A stretch of DNA of 64,000 bases from Bacteroidaceae bacterium (GTDB taxonomy: Bacteria > Bacteroidota > Bacteroidia > Bacteroidales > Barnesiellaceae_A). Under the pieces are notes generated by a model. The model was not told the DNA's origin and searched no databases. It saw only the letters and a program-made list of their open reading frames with translations. The stretch is taken from positions 1 to 64,000 of the forward strand of contig JAFUOV010000017.1 of the NCBI GenBank assembly GCA_017481745.1, in the 5' to 3' direction. Made by a program: the position numbers and the translations under genes. This document shows, piece by piece, positions 35,406 to 44,383 of this stretch. Numbering within the stretch: position 1 is the first letter of the stretch; each line of letters begins with the position of its first letter.

Positions 35406-36188
35406 ATGATGAAAGCGACTGATATAGTTGTTGTTGGTGCAGGTAATATGGCTACAAGGCTATCAATAGCTCTTGTAGAGTGTGGCTATACCATTGTTCA
35501 GGTGTATAGTCGCACCATCGAGTCGGCTCGTCTACTCGCATCTCGATTGGGTGAGCAGGTACTTTACACCAACAACTTAGACGATATATATCAGGGCGCA
35601 GGACTCTATATCTTTTCGATAAGTGATAGCGCCCTACCCGATGTCGTTAGCCGCATGCCGTCTAATAATGCGTTGTGGGTGCACACAGCCGGCAGTATGC
35701 CTATGGAGGTGCTTGCCCACAAGACTCCCCACTATGGTGTGTTGTATCCTATGCAAACTGTCAGTCGTGAGCGTGATACCAACTGGAGCGAGATACCCAT
35801 ATTTGTAGAGGCTTCGACTCCCGATGCACTTCATATAATAGAACAGATAGCCACATCGTTATCAACCAACGTAAAACAAGCTACTTCGCAACAACGCAAG
35901 GCGTTGCACTTGGCAGCAGTGTTTGCCTGCAATTTCTCCAATCATATGTATGCTATCGCCGAGAAGTTGTTGCAAGACCAAGGCTTGGATTTTGACGTGA
36001 TGAAATTGCTCATACGTGAGACCGAGCGCAAAGCCGAAGTCATTTCTCCGCGTATGGCGCAAACAGGGCCGGCTGTAAGAAATGATGTTAATGTTATGGA
36101 AAAACATTTGCAACTCTTACAAGATACTCCCGAGGCTGCTTTATATACCCTCATAAGTGAAAATATAGATAAATATAAAAAGCTATAA
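35406..36188 (+). CDS. Rossmann-fold DUF2520 oxidoreductase-like protein
   Basis: A 260-residue protein of the Rossmann-like/DUF2520 family. The dinucleotide-binding GAGNMATRLSIAL lies near 12-24 and IFSISDSALPDV near 70-80. The C-terminal half is the helical DUF2520 domain (AAVFACNFSNHMYAIAEKLL near 170-190), as in F420- or NADP-dependent reductases. Substrate unknown. There are two ATGs in a row at 35406 and 35409; either could be used. It is always found in Bacteroidota beside kdsC and maf in my memory of such operons, which is family knowledge and not shown here. Confidence 0.85.
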   Translation: MMKATDIVVVGAGNMATRLSIALVECGYTIVQVYSRTIESARLLASRLGEQVLYTNNLDDIYQGAGLYIFSISDSALPDVVSRMPSNNALWVHTAGSMPMEVLAHKTPHYGVLYPMQTVSRERDTNWSEIPIFVEASTPDALHIIEQIATSLSTNVKQATSQQRKALHLAAVFACNFSNHMYAIAEKLLQDQGLDFDVMKLLIRETERKAEVISPRMAQTGPAVRNDVNVMEKHLQLLQDTPEAALYTLISENIDKYKKL

Positions 36189-36198
36189 AGATTATATC

Positions 36199-36726
36199 AT
36201 GAGCCGAATAGACTATGACTTGACCCAAATTAAAGCTTTCGCATTTGATGTTGACGGTGTATTGTCGCCCTCGACTATACCCCTCGATGCTACAACCGGT
36301 ATACCCAATCGTATGGTGAATATCAAAGACGGATATGCTATACAGTTGGTACGTAAACTAGGTTACCCCGTAGCCATCATTACAGGAGCCAATGTCGAGA
36401 CGATAAATGTACGATACAAATCGTTGGGTGTTGAAGATATTTATATAGGTGCCAAAATAAAAATAGATATTTTTACCCAATGGCTCAAGGATCGTGGCTT
36501 GGAACCCGAAGAAGTAATGTATATGGGCGATGATATCCCCGATTACGAATGTCTTAACTTGGCAGGACTATCTTGTTGCCCTCGTGATGCAGCGGTGGAT
36601 ATCAGTTCGATTGTCAAGTATATATCGCCGATAGATGGCGGATATGGTTGTGCAAGGGATGTAATAGAACAAGTATTGCGAGCACAAGGACAATGGATGT
36701 ATGACGAGAAGGCTTTTGGTTGGTAA
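36199..36726 (+). CDS. KdsC-like HAD phosphatase (KDO-8-phosphate phosphatase)
   Basis: A 175-residue HAD hydrolase of subclass C0, without a cap domain. Motif I is FDVDGVLS (15-22), motif II the ITGAN region near 58-62, motif III K near 88 and motif IV MGDDIPDYECL near 104-114. That layout is characteristic of KdsC, which removes phosphate from 3-deoxy-manno-octulosonate 8-phosphate for the lipopolysaccharide core, as a tetramer. Third gene of the operon. Confidence 0.88.
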   Translation: MSRIDYDLTQIKAFAFDVDGVLSPSTIPLDATTGIPNRMVNIKDGYAIQLVRKLGYPVAIITGANVETINVRYKSLGVEDIYIGAKIKIDIFTQWLKDRGLEPEEVMYMGDDIPDYECLNLAGLSCCPRDAAVDISSIVKYISPIDGGYGCARDVIEQVLRAQGQWMYDEKAFGW

Positions 36727-36738
36727 TAGATAGGTTTT

Positions 36739-37320
36739 ATGCTTGACAATATATCACAATATCGCATACTGCTTGCCAGCAACTCACCTCGCAGACGTGA
36801 GTTGTTGGGTGGTTTGGGCTTGAGTTACGAGGTCGTTTCGCTGCCCGAAATAGACGAGTCGTACCCTGCTTCATTGCAAGGTGCAGAGATACCTGCTTAC
36901 ATAGCCACGCAAAAGGCGAAAGCATACCAAGACTGGATGACTGCCGATACGTTGCTTATCACTGCCGATACTATTGTGTGGCTGGAAGGTAAGGTGTACG
37001 GCAAGCCTGCCGATGCACAAGAGGCTCGTCAGATGTTGAAAGAGTTGTCAGGAAAGACACATACGGTTATAACCGGTATGGCAATCACTGCACATAACAA
37101 GCAAAAGACCTTTGCAGTGGAGTCGTATGTAACATTTGCCCCGCTCGATGATGCCGAGATAGACTATTATGTCGATCATTATAGACCGTATGACAAAGCC
37201 GGGGCGTACGGTATTCAAGAGTGGATTGGTTACATAGGCGTTACAGCGCTCGAGGGTAGCTATTTCAATGTCATGGGGCTGCCTGTACAGCGATTGTATC
37301 AAGAGCTTAAACAATGGTAA
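36739..37320 (+). CDS. maf: Maf-like nucleoside triphosphate pyrophosphatase
   Basis: A 193-residue Maf protein that hydrolyses non-canonical or pyrimidine nucleoside triphosphates to monophosphates. Signature elements are LASNSPRRRELLGGLGL (about 11-27), the DESYP stretch near 38-42, TADTIVWLEGKVYGKP (about 76-91) and DKAGAYGIQEWIG (about 152-164), with Y and the QE pair suited to a dTTP/UTP specificity (YhdE type). It ends 20 bases before the cyclophilin start codon. Confidence 0.93.
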   Translation: MLDNISQYRILLASNSPRRRELLGGLGLSYEVVSLPEIDESYPASLQGAEIPAYIATQKAKAYQDWMTADTLLITADTIVWLEGKVYGKPADAQEARQMLKELSGKTHTVITGMAITAHNKQKTFAVESYVTFAPLDDAEIDYYVDHYRPYDKAGAYGIQEWIGYIGVTALEGSYFNVMGLPVQRLYQELKQW

Positions 37321-37340
37321 ATATTAAATTAAAGCATATT

Positions 37341-38186
37341 ATGACAACAAAACGATATTTATTAATTCTTTTAATTTCCTGCTTTTTCTGTATGAGTTGT
37401 GAATCGAAAAAAACTGCTGCCGAGCAGAACAAACAAGTGTGTGTAAATATAGAAACAACAATGGGTAATGTTGTTGTGAAGTTGTATAACGAAACACCTG
37501 CTCACCGCGATAACTTTGTGAAACTTGTCAACGAGGGCTACTATGATGGAACTCTTTTCCACCGTGTCATCAATCAATTTATGATACAAGGTGGTGATGG
37601 CGACTCTCGCGATGCCAAGCCCGGACAACAATTGGGTGTAGGCGGTCCCAATTATACAATTCCTGCCGAGTTTGTTTATCCCAAATACTTCCATAAAAAA
37701 GGTGCTTTGGCAGCTGCTCGTCAAGGCGACCAAGTCAATCCGCAAAAGGCTTCTTCGGGCTCACAATTCTATATTGTAACAGGAAATGTTATTCCTGCCG
37801 GTCAGATAGGTCAATTTGAAAAACAACTTCAAATTCAACAAGAGCAGAATATATTTAATACACTCGTTGCAGCACATCGTGAAGAGATTATGAACATGCG
37901 TCGCAATCGCGACCATGTGGGCTTGCAGGCATTGCAAGAGCAACTCATAGCCGAGACACGCCGTCAAGTTGCTGCCGAAGGCATTATTACTCTTACTCCC
38001 GAGCAACGCGAGGCATATACTACCGTTGGTGGTGCGCCTCACCTCGATGGTGCATATACCGTATTTGGTGAGGTTGTAGAAGGTATGGACGTAGTAGAAA
38101 AAATAGAGAAAGTAGAGACCGATCGTGCCGACCGACCTGTTGAGGATGTGAAAGTTATCTCGATGAAGATTGTCGAAAATGATTAA
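37341..38186 (+). CDS. Cyclophilin-type peptidyl-prolyl isomerase lipoprotein with inserted domain
   Basis: A 281-residue exported isomerase. The signal peptide ends at CMSC, giving a lipidated C20; I chose the ATG at 37341 over an in-frame upstream ATG because the latter weakens that signal. The cyclophilin fold begins near 35 (VNIETTMGNVVVKLYNE) and includes YDGTLFHRVINQFMIQGGD (about 68-86) with the catalytic Arg and SSGSQFYIV near 138-145. The fold is then interrupted by about 85 residues of Gln/Glu-rich helix (149-233) before HLDGAYTVFGEVVEGMDVV resumes. The stop overlaps the M16 start. Confidence 0.9.
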   Translation: MTTKRYLLILLISCFFCMSCESKKTAAEQNKQVCVNIETTMGNVVVKLYNETPAHRDNFVKLVNEGYYDGTLFHRVINQFMIQGGDGDSRDAKPGQQLGVGGPNYTIPAEFVYPKYFHKKGALAAARQGDQVNPQKASSGSQFYIVTGNVIPAGQIGQFEKQLQIQQEQNIFNTLVAAHREEIMNMRRNRDHVGLQALQEQLIAETRRQVAAEGIITLTPEQREAYTTVGGAPHLDGAYTVFGEVVEGMDVVEKIEKVETDRADRPVEDVKVISMKIVEND

Positions 38187-39420
38187 TGTAGAGCGATTTA
38201 CACTATCAAACGGCTTGCGGGTATTGCATCATTACGATGCTAATACCCGCATGACTGCTTTGAATATACTATACGATGTAGGTTCGAAAGACGACTCTCC
38301 CGAGCGTACAGGCTTTGCGCACCTCTTTGAGCATCTGATGTTTGGTGGCTCGGTCAATATCCCCGATTTCGACCTACCCTTGCAGTTGGCGGGTGGTGAG
38401 AACAATGCGTGGACAAGCAACGATATTACCAACTATTATACAATAGCACCTACACACAATATCGAGACGGCATTCTGGTTAGAGTCCGACCGTATGTTGG
38501 AACTTGAATTTTCGCAGCACAGCCTCGATGTGCAGCGCAATGTCGTAATAGAAGAGTTCAAGCAAAGAAATCTCAATCAGCCCTACGGCGATATATATCA
38601 ACTTATACGCCCTGTTGTATATAAGCATCACCCCTATCGTTGGCCTGTAATAGGTCGTCGTGTAGAGGATATAGAAAATGCCACGCTCGACGAGGTGAAA
38701 TCGTTCTATTATTCACACTATGCACCCAACAATGCTATATTGTGTGTGTCGGGCAATATCCGAGCCGAGCAAGTACAATCGCTATGCGAAAAGTGGTTTG
38801 CTCCTATACCTCATCGCGATGTGGCAGTGCGCAATTTGCCTGTTGAACCGGCACAAATCGAGGCACGTTCAATCGAAGTAACACGCGATGTGCCGCTCGA
38901 TGCGCTAGTAAAAGTGTATAGAATGTGTGAGCGACGTGGTGAGCAGTATCATGCATGCGATTTGTTGTCCGATGTGTTGGGTACGGGAGCATCGTCGCGC
39001 TTGCATAAAGAATTGGTGTTGAATAAACATCTTTTCAATAGTATAGATGCCTCTATCAGTGGAGAGATAGAAACAGGTATGTTTATCATCAATGGTAAAC
39101 TCAACAAAGGCGTGTCGATTGAGGAAGGCGAAAAAGCTATCGAAGAAGAAATACTGCGTATACAGCAAGATAGCATTACCGAGCGCGAAATAAATAAGGT
39201 TGTTAATAGCTTTGAAGCCGAGCATCTTGTTTCAAATCTCAACTATGCCGACAAAGCAGCCAACCTTGCCTATCACGAGTTGATAGGTAGTGCCGAGGAT
39301 ATCAATACCGAAGTAGATCGTTACAAAAACCTCACTCCGAGAGATATACAGCAAGCAGCACAAGATGTGCTGAAACAACACAATTGCACCACATTGTACT
39401 ATCGCAGTTCGCAAGGATAA
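38179..39420 (+). CDS. M16-family zinc metallopeptidase
   Basis: A 413-residue pitrilysin-family peptidase. The inverted zinc motif HLFEH (H48, E51, H52) with a distal glutamate in NVVIEEFKQRN (near 120) makes the active half complete. The C-terminal half has the family's second domain (RSIEVTRDVPLDALVKVYRM). The start is the ATG at 38179, overlapping the preceding stop by 8 bases (translational coupling). It has no signal peptide, so it is probably cytoplasmic. It ends the six-gene operon ahead of a terminator. Confidence 0.92.
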   Translation: MINVERFTLSNGLRVLHHYDANTRMTALNILYDVGSKDDSPERTGFAHLFEHLMFGGSVNIPDFDLPLQLAGGENNAWTSNDITNYYTIAPTHNIETAFWLESDRMLELEFSQHSLDVQRNVVIEEFKQRNLNQPYGDIYQLIRPVVYKHHPYRWPVIGRRVEDIENATLDEVKSFYYSHYAPNNAILCVSGNIRAEQVQSLCEKWFAPIPHRDVAVRNLPVEPAQIEARSIEVTRDVPLDALVKVYRMCERRGEQYHACDLLSDVLGTGASSRLHKELVLNKHLFNSIDASISGEIETGMFIINGKLNKGVSIEEGEKAIEEEILRIQQDSITEREINKVVNSFEAEHLVSNLNYADKAANLAYHELIGSAEDINTEVDRYKNLTPRDIQQAAQDVLKQHNCTTLYYRSSQG

Positions 39421-39484
39421 TATGCCCGATATGGGTGGTATGGTATTTCAATAGCAATTTTGTTGCTAAGAGATTATAGATTAT

Positions 39485-39525
39485 AACCGGTTGGTATTTT
39501 TTTTAGCCAATCGGTTGTTCTTTTT
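39485..39525 (+). terminator. Terminator of the nitroreductase-to-M16 operon
   Basis: A 10-bp stem with one G-T pair (39485-39494 with 39507-39516) around a T-rich loop, followed by TTCTTTTTTT. It lies 64 bases after the M16 stop codon. Confidence 0.85.
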
Positions 39526-39702
39526 TTATTGACTAATGAGTTTTAATAATCTTGTATTATCTTTCTATAAATCAGTCTTTTGCGAAAGATTGCTACGCTC
39601 GGGGCAAAATTTGTCAAGTTTTTTTATGATTTGACAAAATAATTTTATTACTTTGTCATGCCTAAAATGGTAATATTGTAAATAAAATTAATTAGTTAGA
39701 AG

Positions 39703-41508
39703 ATGGAAAATACCCATTTAGATCCTGCTGCGCAAAGTGGCACTGCTTGCCCCCAAGAACAGGAGCAAACATTGGTTGTAGAGACAACAGTAACCGAAAC
39801 AAACCTTAATCGTGCCGAAATCGTTGAACGCCTGCGTTCTATTGTCGATGCACCCATTGAGGAGGTAAAAGAAGAAGTAGAACAACTCAAACAAAACTAT
39901 TATAAAACCAAGCGAGCCGAAGTTGAGGCTGCATATAAAACTCATATTGAGAATGGTCTGCCCGAGGCTGAGTTTACACCCGAGCATGACGAATATGAAG
40001 AGACGTTGAAAGAGCTGCTGGCAGCTTTCAGAGAGCGTAAGGCAGTTTATCTGCAAGAACAAGAAAAAGTACGCGAAGAAAATCTCGCTCGCAAGAATGC
40101 CCTACTCGACGAGTTGAAAGGCATTATCGAAAACCCCGACGAGATAGGTAAGCAATACCAACGTGTGCAACAAATACAACAAGAATTTAAAGCCATTACC
40201 GATATACCTGCACAAGCTGTATCGGATGTATGGAAAACATATCAGACCTATGTAGAGCAATTCTATGATTTGTTGAAGATAAACAAAGAGTTGCGCGACT
40301 ACGACTTCAAGAAAAACTTGGAGCAGAAAGAGGCTTTGTGCAAGAGTGCCGAGGAGTTGGCTGATGTTGAAGACGTTGTTGCCGCCTTCAAGCAACTGCA
40401 AGCATTGCACAACGAATGGCGCGAGATAGGTCCTGTAGCCAAAGAGCTGCGTGATGAGATATGGAATAGATTTAAAGATGCTTCGACCGTAATCAACAAA
40501 CGTCATCAAGCATTCTTCGAAACTCGCAAAGAGACCGAAACTCAAAATGAAGCAGCCAAACTTGCCCTCTGCGAAGAGATTGAGCAAACTATTGCCGACC
40601 TTGCCGAAGTGAGCAGCTACACCGTTTGGGACGAAAAAACCAAGGCTATACTTGCTATGCAAGAGCGTTGGAAAACAATAGGTTTTGCATCGCGCAAGAA
40701 CAACACTGCCTTGTTTGAGCGTTTCCGTCAAAGTTGCGATGCTTTCTTTGCTGCCAAAGCCGAATACTTCAAGAATGCCAAAGAGAGCATGAACGTTAAT
40801 CTTGAAAAGAAACGTGCCCTTTGCGAAAAAGCCGAAGCCATGAAAGATAGCACCGACTGGAAAGCCACCGGCGATGCCTTTGTTGCTTTGCAAAAAGAGT
40901 GGAAACAGATAGGTCCCGTTGCCAAGAAGCACTCGGATGCTGTGTGGAAACGTTTCAATGAAGCATGCGACTACTTCTTTGAGCAGAAGAAAAAAGCACA
41001 ATCGTCGAGCCGCGAAGTGGAAAATGCCAACTTGCAAGCTAAGCGCGAAGTGATAGCTCGCATCGTTGCCATAGACGAGTCGGTTGACGACGAAACAGCA
41101 AGAAACTCTATGCGCGAAGCTATTGCTCAATGGAACGCAATAGGTCATGTGCCCTTCCGCGAGAAAGACAAGTTGTATAAAGAGTATCAAGCTGCCTTGG
41201 ATGCATTGTACGGTCGTCTCAACAAAAATCGCAATCGCAACCGCATGGCAAACTATAGCAACTCGTTGCAACAACTTGCCGAAGGAAGTAGCGACAAGCT
41301 ATATCGTGAGCGCGAAAAACTTGTTCGTAGCTATGAGATGAAGAAAAACGAAATACAGACCTACGAGAATAACAAAGGTTTCTTGTCGTTGTCGTCATCG
41401 AGAGCCGAAAGTCTTGTGCAAGAACTTGATCGCAAAATCAAGAAGTTGCATGAAGATATGGAACTTATCGTACAAAAGATAAGTTTGATAGACGAAAAGT
41501 TACATTAA
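39703..41508 (+). CDS. DUF349-repeat protein
   Basis: A 601-residue cytoplasmic protein of repeated DUF349 helical units (W....GPVAK....IW.RF pattern) seen near 225-260, 300-335, 380-420 and 450-490, with extended coiled-coil segments at both ends. The family is abundant in Bacteroidota and is distantly related to bacterial proteins that bind ribosomes or RNA; no reaction is known. The N-terminal 45 residues look disordered and carry two cysteines. It is transcribed alone. Confidence 0.85.
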   Translation: MENTHLDPAAQSGTACPQEQEQTLVVETTVTETNLNRAEIVERLRSIVDAPIEEVKEEVEQLKQNYYKTKRAEVEAAYKTHIENGLPEAEFTPEHDEYEETLKELLAAFRERKAVYLQEQEKVREENLARKNALLDELKGIIENPDEIGKQYQRVQQIQQEFKAITDIPAQAVSDVWKTYQTYVEQFYDLLKINKELRDYDFKKNLEQKEALCKSAEELADVEDVVAAFKQLQALHNEWREIGPVAKELRDEIWNRFKDASTVINKRHQAFFETRKETETQNEAAKLALCEEIEQTIADLAEVSSYTVWDEKTKAILAMQERWKTIGFASRKNNTALFERFRQSCDAFFAAKAEYFKNAKESMNVNLEKKRALCEKAEAMKDSTDWKATGDAFVALQKEWKQIGPVAKKHSDAVWKRFNEACDYFFEQKKKAQSSSREVENANLQAKREVIARIVAIDESVDDETARNSMREAIAQWNAIGHVPFREKDKLYKEYQAALDALYGRLNKNRNRNRMANYSNSLQQLAEGSSDKLYREREKLVRSYEMKKNEIQTYENNKGFLSLSSSRAESLVQELDRKIKKLHEDMELIVQKISLIDEKLH

Positions 41509-41525
41509 TCGAATTCCTTTTTAAG

Positions 41526-41555
41526 TCTGCCGGAGAGTTTTATCTCTTCGGCAGA
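41526..41555 (+). terminator. Hairpin after the DUF349 gene
   Basis: TCTGCCG (41526-41532) pairs with CGGCAGA (41549-41555), with an inner GAGA/TCTC stem. No T-run follows, so termination is uncertain; it might let transcription continue into the transferase gene. Confidence 0.45.
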
Positions 41556-41578
41556 GCCATAAACTATACCATGCACTC

Positions 41579-42961
41579 ATGACAACAAAAGGAAGATATG
41601 GCAAATACCTTAGAAGCCTTATTGTTTTAGGCGATTTTCTATGTATCAATTTTGCCTATATACTTGCTTGTTTGGTTTTTAATTTTGATGAGTATTTCTA
41701 TAACCATCTGATTTGGGCAATTATCAATGTTGCATATATCCCGGTCAGTGCATTTTACTCACAAATACACAACCAACGTATCGTATATGCCAATCATGTG
41801 GTTATTACCGCATTGCAATCTACCCTATTCCATGCTATAATATTTGTAGCATTGTTGTTCTTTATCAATGACTTTGATAGGGTAACGACGGCACATATAT
41901 TTGTACTATATGCCTTTATGATAGTTTTGATGCCTTTCTGGTGGATTGCTGCCCGCAAGGCTCTGAAGGCGTATCGAAGCAAAGGTTACAACTTTAAGAA
42001 AGTTATTATCGTAGGCTATGGACGCTCGGGAAAGATGCTCGAAAAGGCATTGCTCTCGGATGCCGGCTATGGTTACAAAATTGTTGGTATTTTCGACGAC
42101 AATAAGAACTATCGTTCTAATCCCTTGTATCGTGGCGTGATCGCCGATGTTGAGGAGTTTGCTCTGCTTAAAAATGTCGACGAGATATATTGTGCGTTGC
42201 CCACTCCCGAGGAGGGAAAAATCATGCCGCTCATTCGCTTTGCCGAGAAAAATGCCATCCACTTTTTTGTCATACCCGGTATTACACCCTATCTGCACCG
42301 TCGTTTGCACTTCGATAACATTGGCGATGTGCCGGTGATGAGTATTCGCAAAGAGCCACTCGAAAATTTGTCAAATAAGTTTATCAAACGTGCATTTGAC
42401 ATTCTGTTTTCGGCAGTCGCATTGTTGTTCTCTCCCATTATCTTTGTGCCTGTTGCTATTGCTATAAAGTGCACATCGCCTGGACCGGTCTTTTTCCGCC
42501 AAAAGCGCACCGGTATCAAGGGCAAGGATTTTTATTGCTATAAATTCCGCACGATGCGCGTAAACAACGATAGCGATAGTCTGCAAGCTACCCAAGACGA
42601 TCCCCGCAAAACAAAGTTGGGAGAGTTCCTGCGTAGAACAAGCATCGACGAGTTACCCCAATTTTGGAATGTGCTCAAGGGCGATATGTCGGTAGTAGGT
42701 CCGCGACCTCACATGATTAAGCACACCGAAGACTATTCAAAACTTATCGAAAGTTACATGTTGCGCCACTTGGTAAAGCCCGGCATAACAGGTTGGGCGC
42801 AAGTTAATGGCTATCGTGGCGAAACAAAAGAGTTGTGGCAGATGGAGAAGCGTGTCGAATATGATGTGTGGTATATAGAGAACTGGGACTTCTTCCTTGA
42901 TATGAAAATTATTTATATGACCATTTTCAATGCTCTACGCGGAGAGAAAAACGCATATTAA
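41579..42961 (+). CDS. Undecaprenyl-phosphate glycosylphosphotransferase (WcaJ-like), copy 1
   Basis: A 460-residue membrane enzyme that transfers a sugar-1-phosphate onto undecaprenyl phosphate to start an exopolysaccharide or capsule repeat. The N-terminal half has four to five hydrophobic segments (about 10-125) and a nucleotide-binding-like domain (VIIVGYGRSGKMLEKAL near 140-157). The catalytic bac_transf domain starts near 260 with the re-entrant hydrophobic helix and includes CYKFRTMRVNNDSD, RRTSIDELPQFWNVLKGDM, VGPRPH and KPGITGWAQVNGYRG. Downstream lies a bidirectional terminator. Confidence 0.93.
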   Translation: MTTKGRYGKYLRSLIVLGDFLCINFAYILACLVFNFDEYFYNHLIWAIINVAYIPVSAFYSQIHNQRIVYANHVVITALQSTLFHAIIFVALLFFINDFDRVTTAHIFVLYAFMIVLMPFWWIAARKALKAYRSKGYNFKKVIIVGYGRSGKMLEKALLSDAGYGYKIVGIFDDNKNYRSNPLYRGVIADVEEFALLKNVDEIYCALPTPEEGKIMPLIRFAEKNAIHFFVIPGITPYLHRRLHFDNIGDVPVMSIRKEPLENLSNKFIKRAFDILFSAVALLFSPIIFVPVAIAIKCTSPGPVFFRQKRTGIKGKDFYCYKFRTMRVNNDSDSLQATQDDPRKTKLGEFLRRTSIDELPQFWNVLKGDMSVVGPRPHMIKHTEDYSKLIESYMLRHLVKPGITGWAQVNGYRGETKELWQMEKRVEYDVWYIENWDFFLDMKIIYMTIFNALRGEKNAY

Positions 42962-42978
42962 TAAGTCTGCATAAAAAT

Positions 42979-43012
42979 GACAGCCGCAGTATCTCAGGGT
43001 GCTGCGGCTGTC
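42979..43012. terminator. Bidirectional terminator
   Basis: An 11-bp perfect stem (42979-42989 with 43002-43012), A-run before and T-run after, between convergent genes. Confidence 0.88.
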
Positions 43013-43034
43013 GTTTTATGGTAATTTACAAGTG

Positions 43035-43394
43035 CTATTTCGCGGTCTTAAATGACAAGATATGCCATGTAACGCAGGTAGCTATAATGAGTAGCAGAGC
43101 CACCACCCACCATATCTTTACGATAATACTTGATATGATTATTGTTGTCCACAAGGTTGTTATTGAAATAATCTTGATGCGCAGTGGAATAGTACGATTT
43201 ATCTGGAAATTGGTAACAATCTCATTGAAACTGCGTATCGACATTGCCCAATTATACAGTCGTTGAGAGCCTTTCATGAGCGAAAAGGCTGCCAATAGCC
43301 ACAATGGCGTTGTAGGTAGTATGGGCAGAAAAAGCCCTAAAAAGCCAAGGGCAAACGATATAAGCCCCAATACATTCCAAAACCAGCTCATCAT
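43035..43394 (-). CDS. YbaN/DUF454 family inner-membrane protein
   Basis: A 119-residue membrane protein. Two hydrophobic segments near 7-40 (containing FLGLFLPILPTTPLWLLAAF, the family hallmark) and two near 75-112 give a small four-helix membrane protein. The function of the family is unknown. It is the last gene of the tsaC-pgt-clc-fmt operon, 1 base after fmt. Confidence 0.9.
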   Translation of the reverse strand: MMSWFWNVLGLISFALGFLGLFLPILPTTPLWLLAAFSLMKGSQRLYNWAMSIRSFNEIVTNFQINRTIPLRIKIISITTLWTTIIISSIIVKIWWVVALLLIIATCVTWHILSFKTAK

Positions 43395-43395
43395 A

Positions 43396-44364
43396 TCAGC
43401 GAGCTATATATTCGTTAGTCAAACGAAATCCGCGTAGCAACTCCTCTACCGACAGACGCTTTTTACCGGCAAGTTGTAGCGATGTAAGCGACAAATAGCC
43501 ATCGGCACAAGCAATCTCAATGCTCTTGCTGCCATCGGTAACGATAGAGCCTGCCTGCTTGTCATGCTTGCATATGTGTCTTACTGCCTCAAACACTTTT
43601 ACACCTGTGGCAGTGCCGTCGGGCGCTACAAACTCGCACCAAGCTGCCGGATATGGCGATAGCCCTCGCACTTGGTTATACAGCGTTTCTACGTCGTTGG
43701 TCCAGTCCAGGTGGCATGTATCCTTGTGTATCTTTGGTGCTGGGCGCAAGGGCTCGTCGGTCATCAACTGCTCTTGTGGTATTGCCACAACCTTGTCGGC
43801 AATGATGTTGTCTACCGTTTCGCACACCATTTCTGCACCCATTATCATGAGTTTGTCGTGTATGACACCCACATTGTCGGTGTCGGCAATAGGTATGCTG
43901 CGGCGTTGTATCACCTTGCCGGTATCAATCTCATGTGTGAGGAAAAAAGTGGTTATGCCGGTCTCTTTATCGCCGTTCATAATGGCGCGATTGATAGGCG
44001 CTGCACCGCGATATTGCGGCAATAACGATGCGTGAAGATTGAATGTACCCATGGGGGGCATATCCCATACCACTTGAGGCAACATTCTGAAGGCTACAAC
44101 TATCTGCAAGTCGGCACGATAACTGCGCAACTCCTCAAGGAAAACCTCGTCTTTGAGCCTTTCGGGTTGTAAGATGGGCAGCCCTACCGATAGAGCATAT
44201 TGTTTTACGGGCGAGAACTGTATCTTGTGTCCGCGACCAGCCGGCTTGTCGGGCATCGTTACCACTGCTACGACATTATATCCTCGCTCGACGAGCAGAC
44301 GTAGGGTTTCCACCGCAAAGTCGGGTGTACCCATATATATTATTCGTAAATCTTGTTTATTCAT
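43396..44364 (-). CDS. fmt: Methionyl-tRNA formyltransferase
   Basis: A 322-residue enzyme that formylates initiator Met-tRNA with 10-formyl-THF. Start chosen at 44364 (MNKQDLRIIYMGTPDFA), which gives normal length; the longer frame to 44448 would overlap the chloride-channel gene by 65 bases. Visible are the catalytic FNLHASLLPQYRGAAPINRAI segment in two parts (HASLLP near 111; YRGAAPI near 118) and the HEIDTGKVI segment near 146 with the catalytic Asp. The C-terminal OB-like domain starts near 207. The fourth gene of its operon. Confidence 0.95.
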   Translation of the reverse strand: MNKQDLRIIYMGTPDFAVETLRLLVERGYNVVAVVTMPDKPAGRGHKIQFSPVKQYALSVGLPILQPERLKDEVFLEELRSYRADLQIVVAFRMLPQVVWDMPPMGTFNLHASLLPQYRGAAPINRAIMNGDKETGITTFFLTHEIDTGKVIQRRSIPIADTDNVGVIHDKLMIMGAEMVCETVDNIIADKVVAIPQEQLMTDEPLRPAPKIHKDTCHLDWTNDVETLYNQVRGLSPYPAAWCEFVAPDGTATGVKVFEAVRHICKHDKQAGSIVTDGSKSIEIACADGYLSLTSLQLAGKKRLSVEELLRGFRLTNEYIAR

Positions 44365-44383
44365 CTTTTTTATCTGACAAAAA

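Noticed and set aside
40102..41274. 390-codon open frame antisense to the DUF349 gene
   Set aside because: The same pattern of an accidental open frame opposite a Lys/Glu/Ala-rich gene; no start signal or domain.
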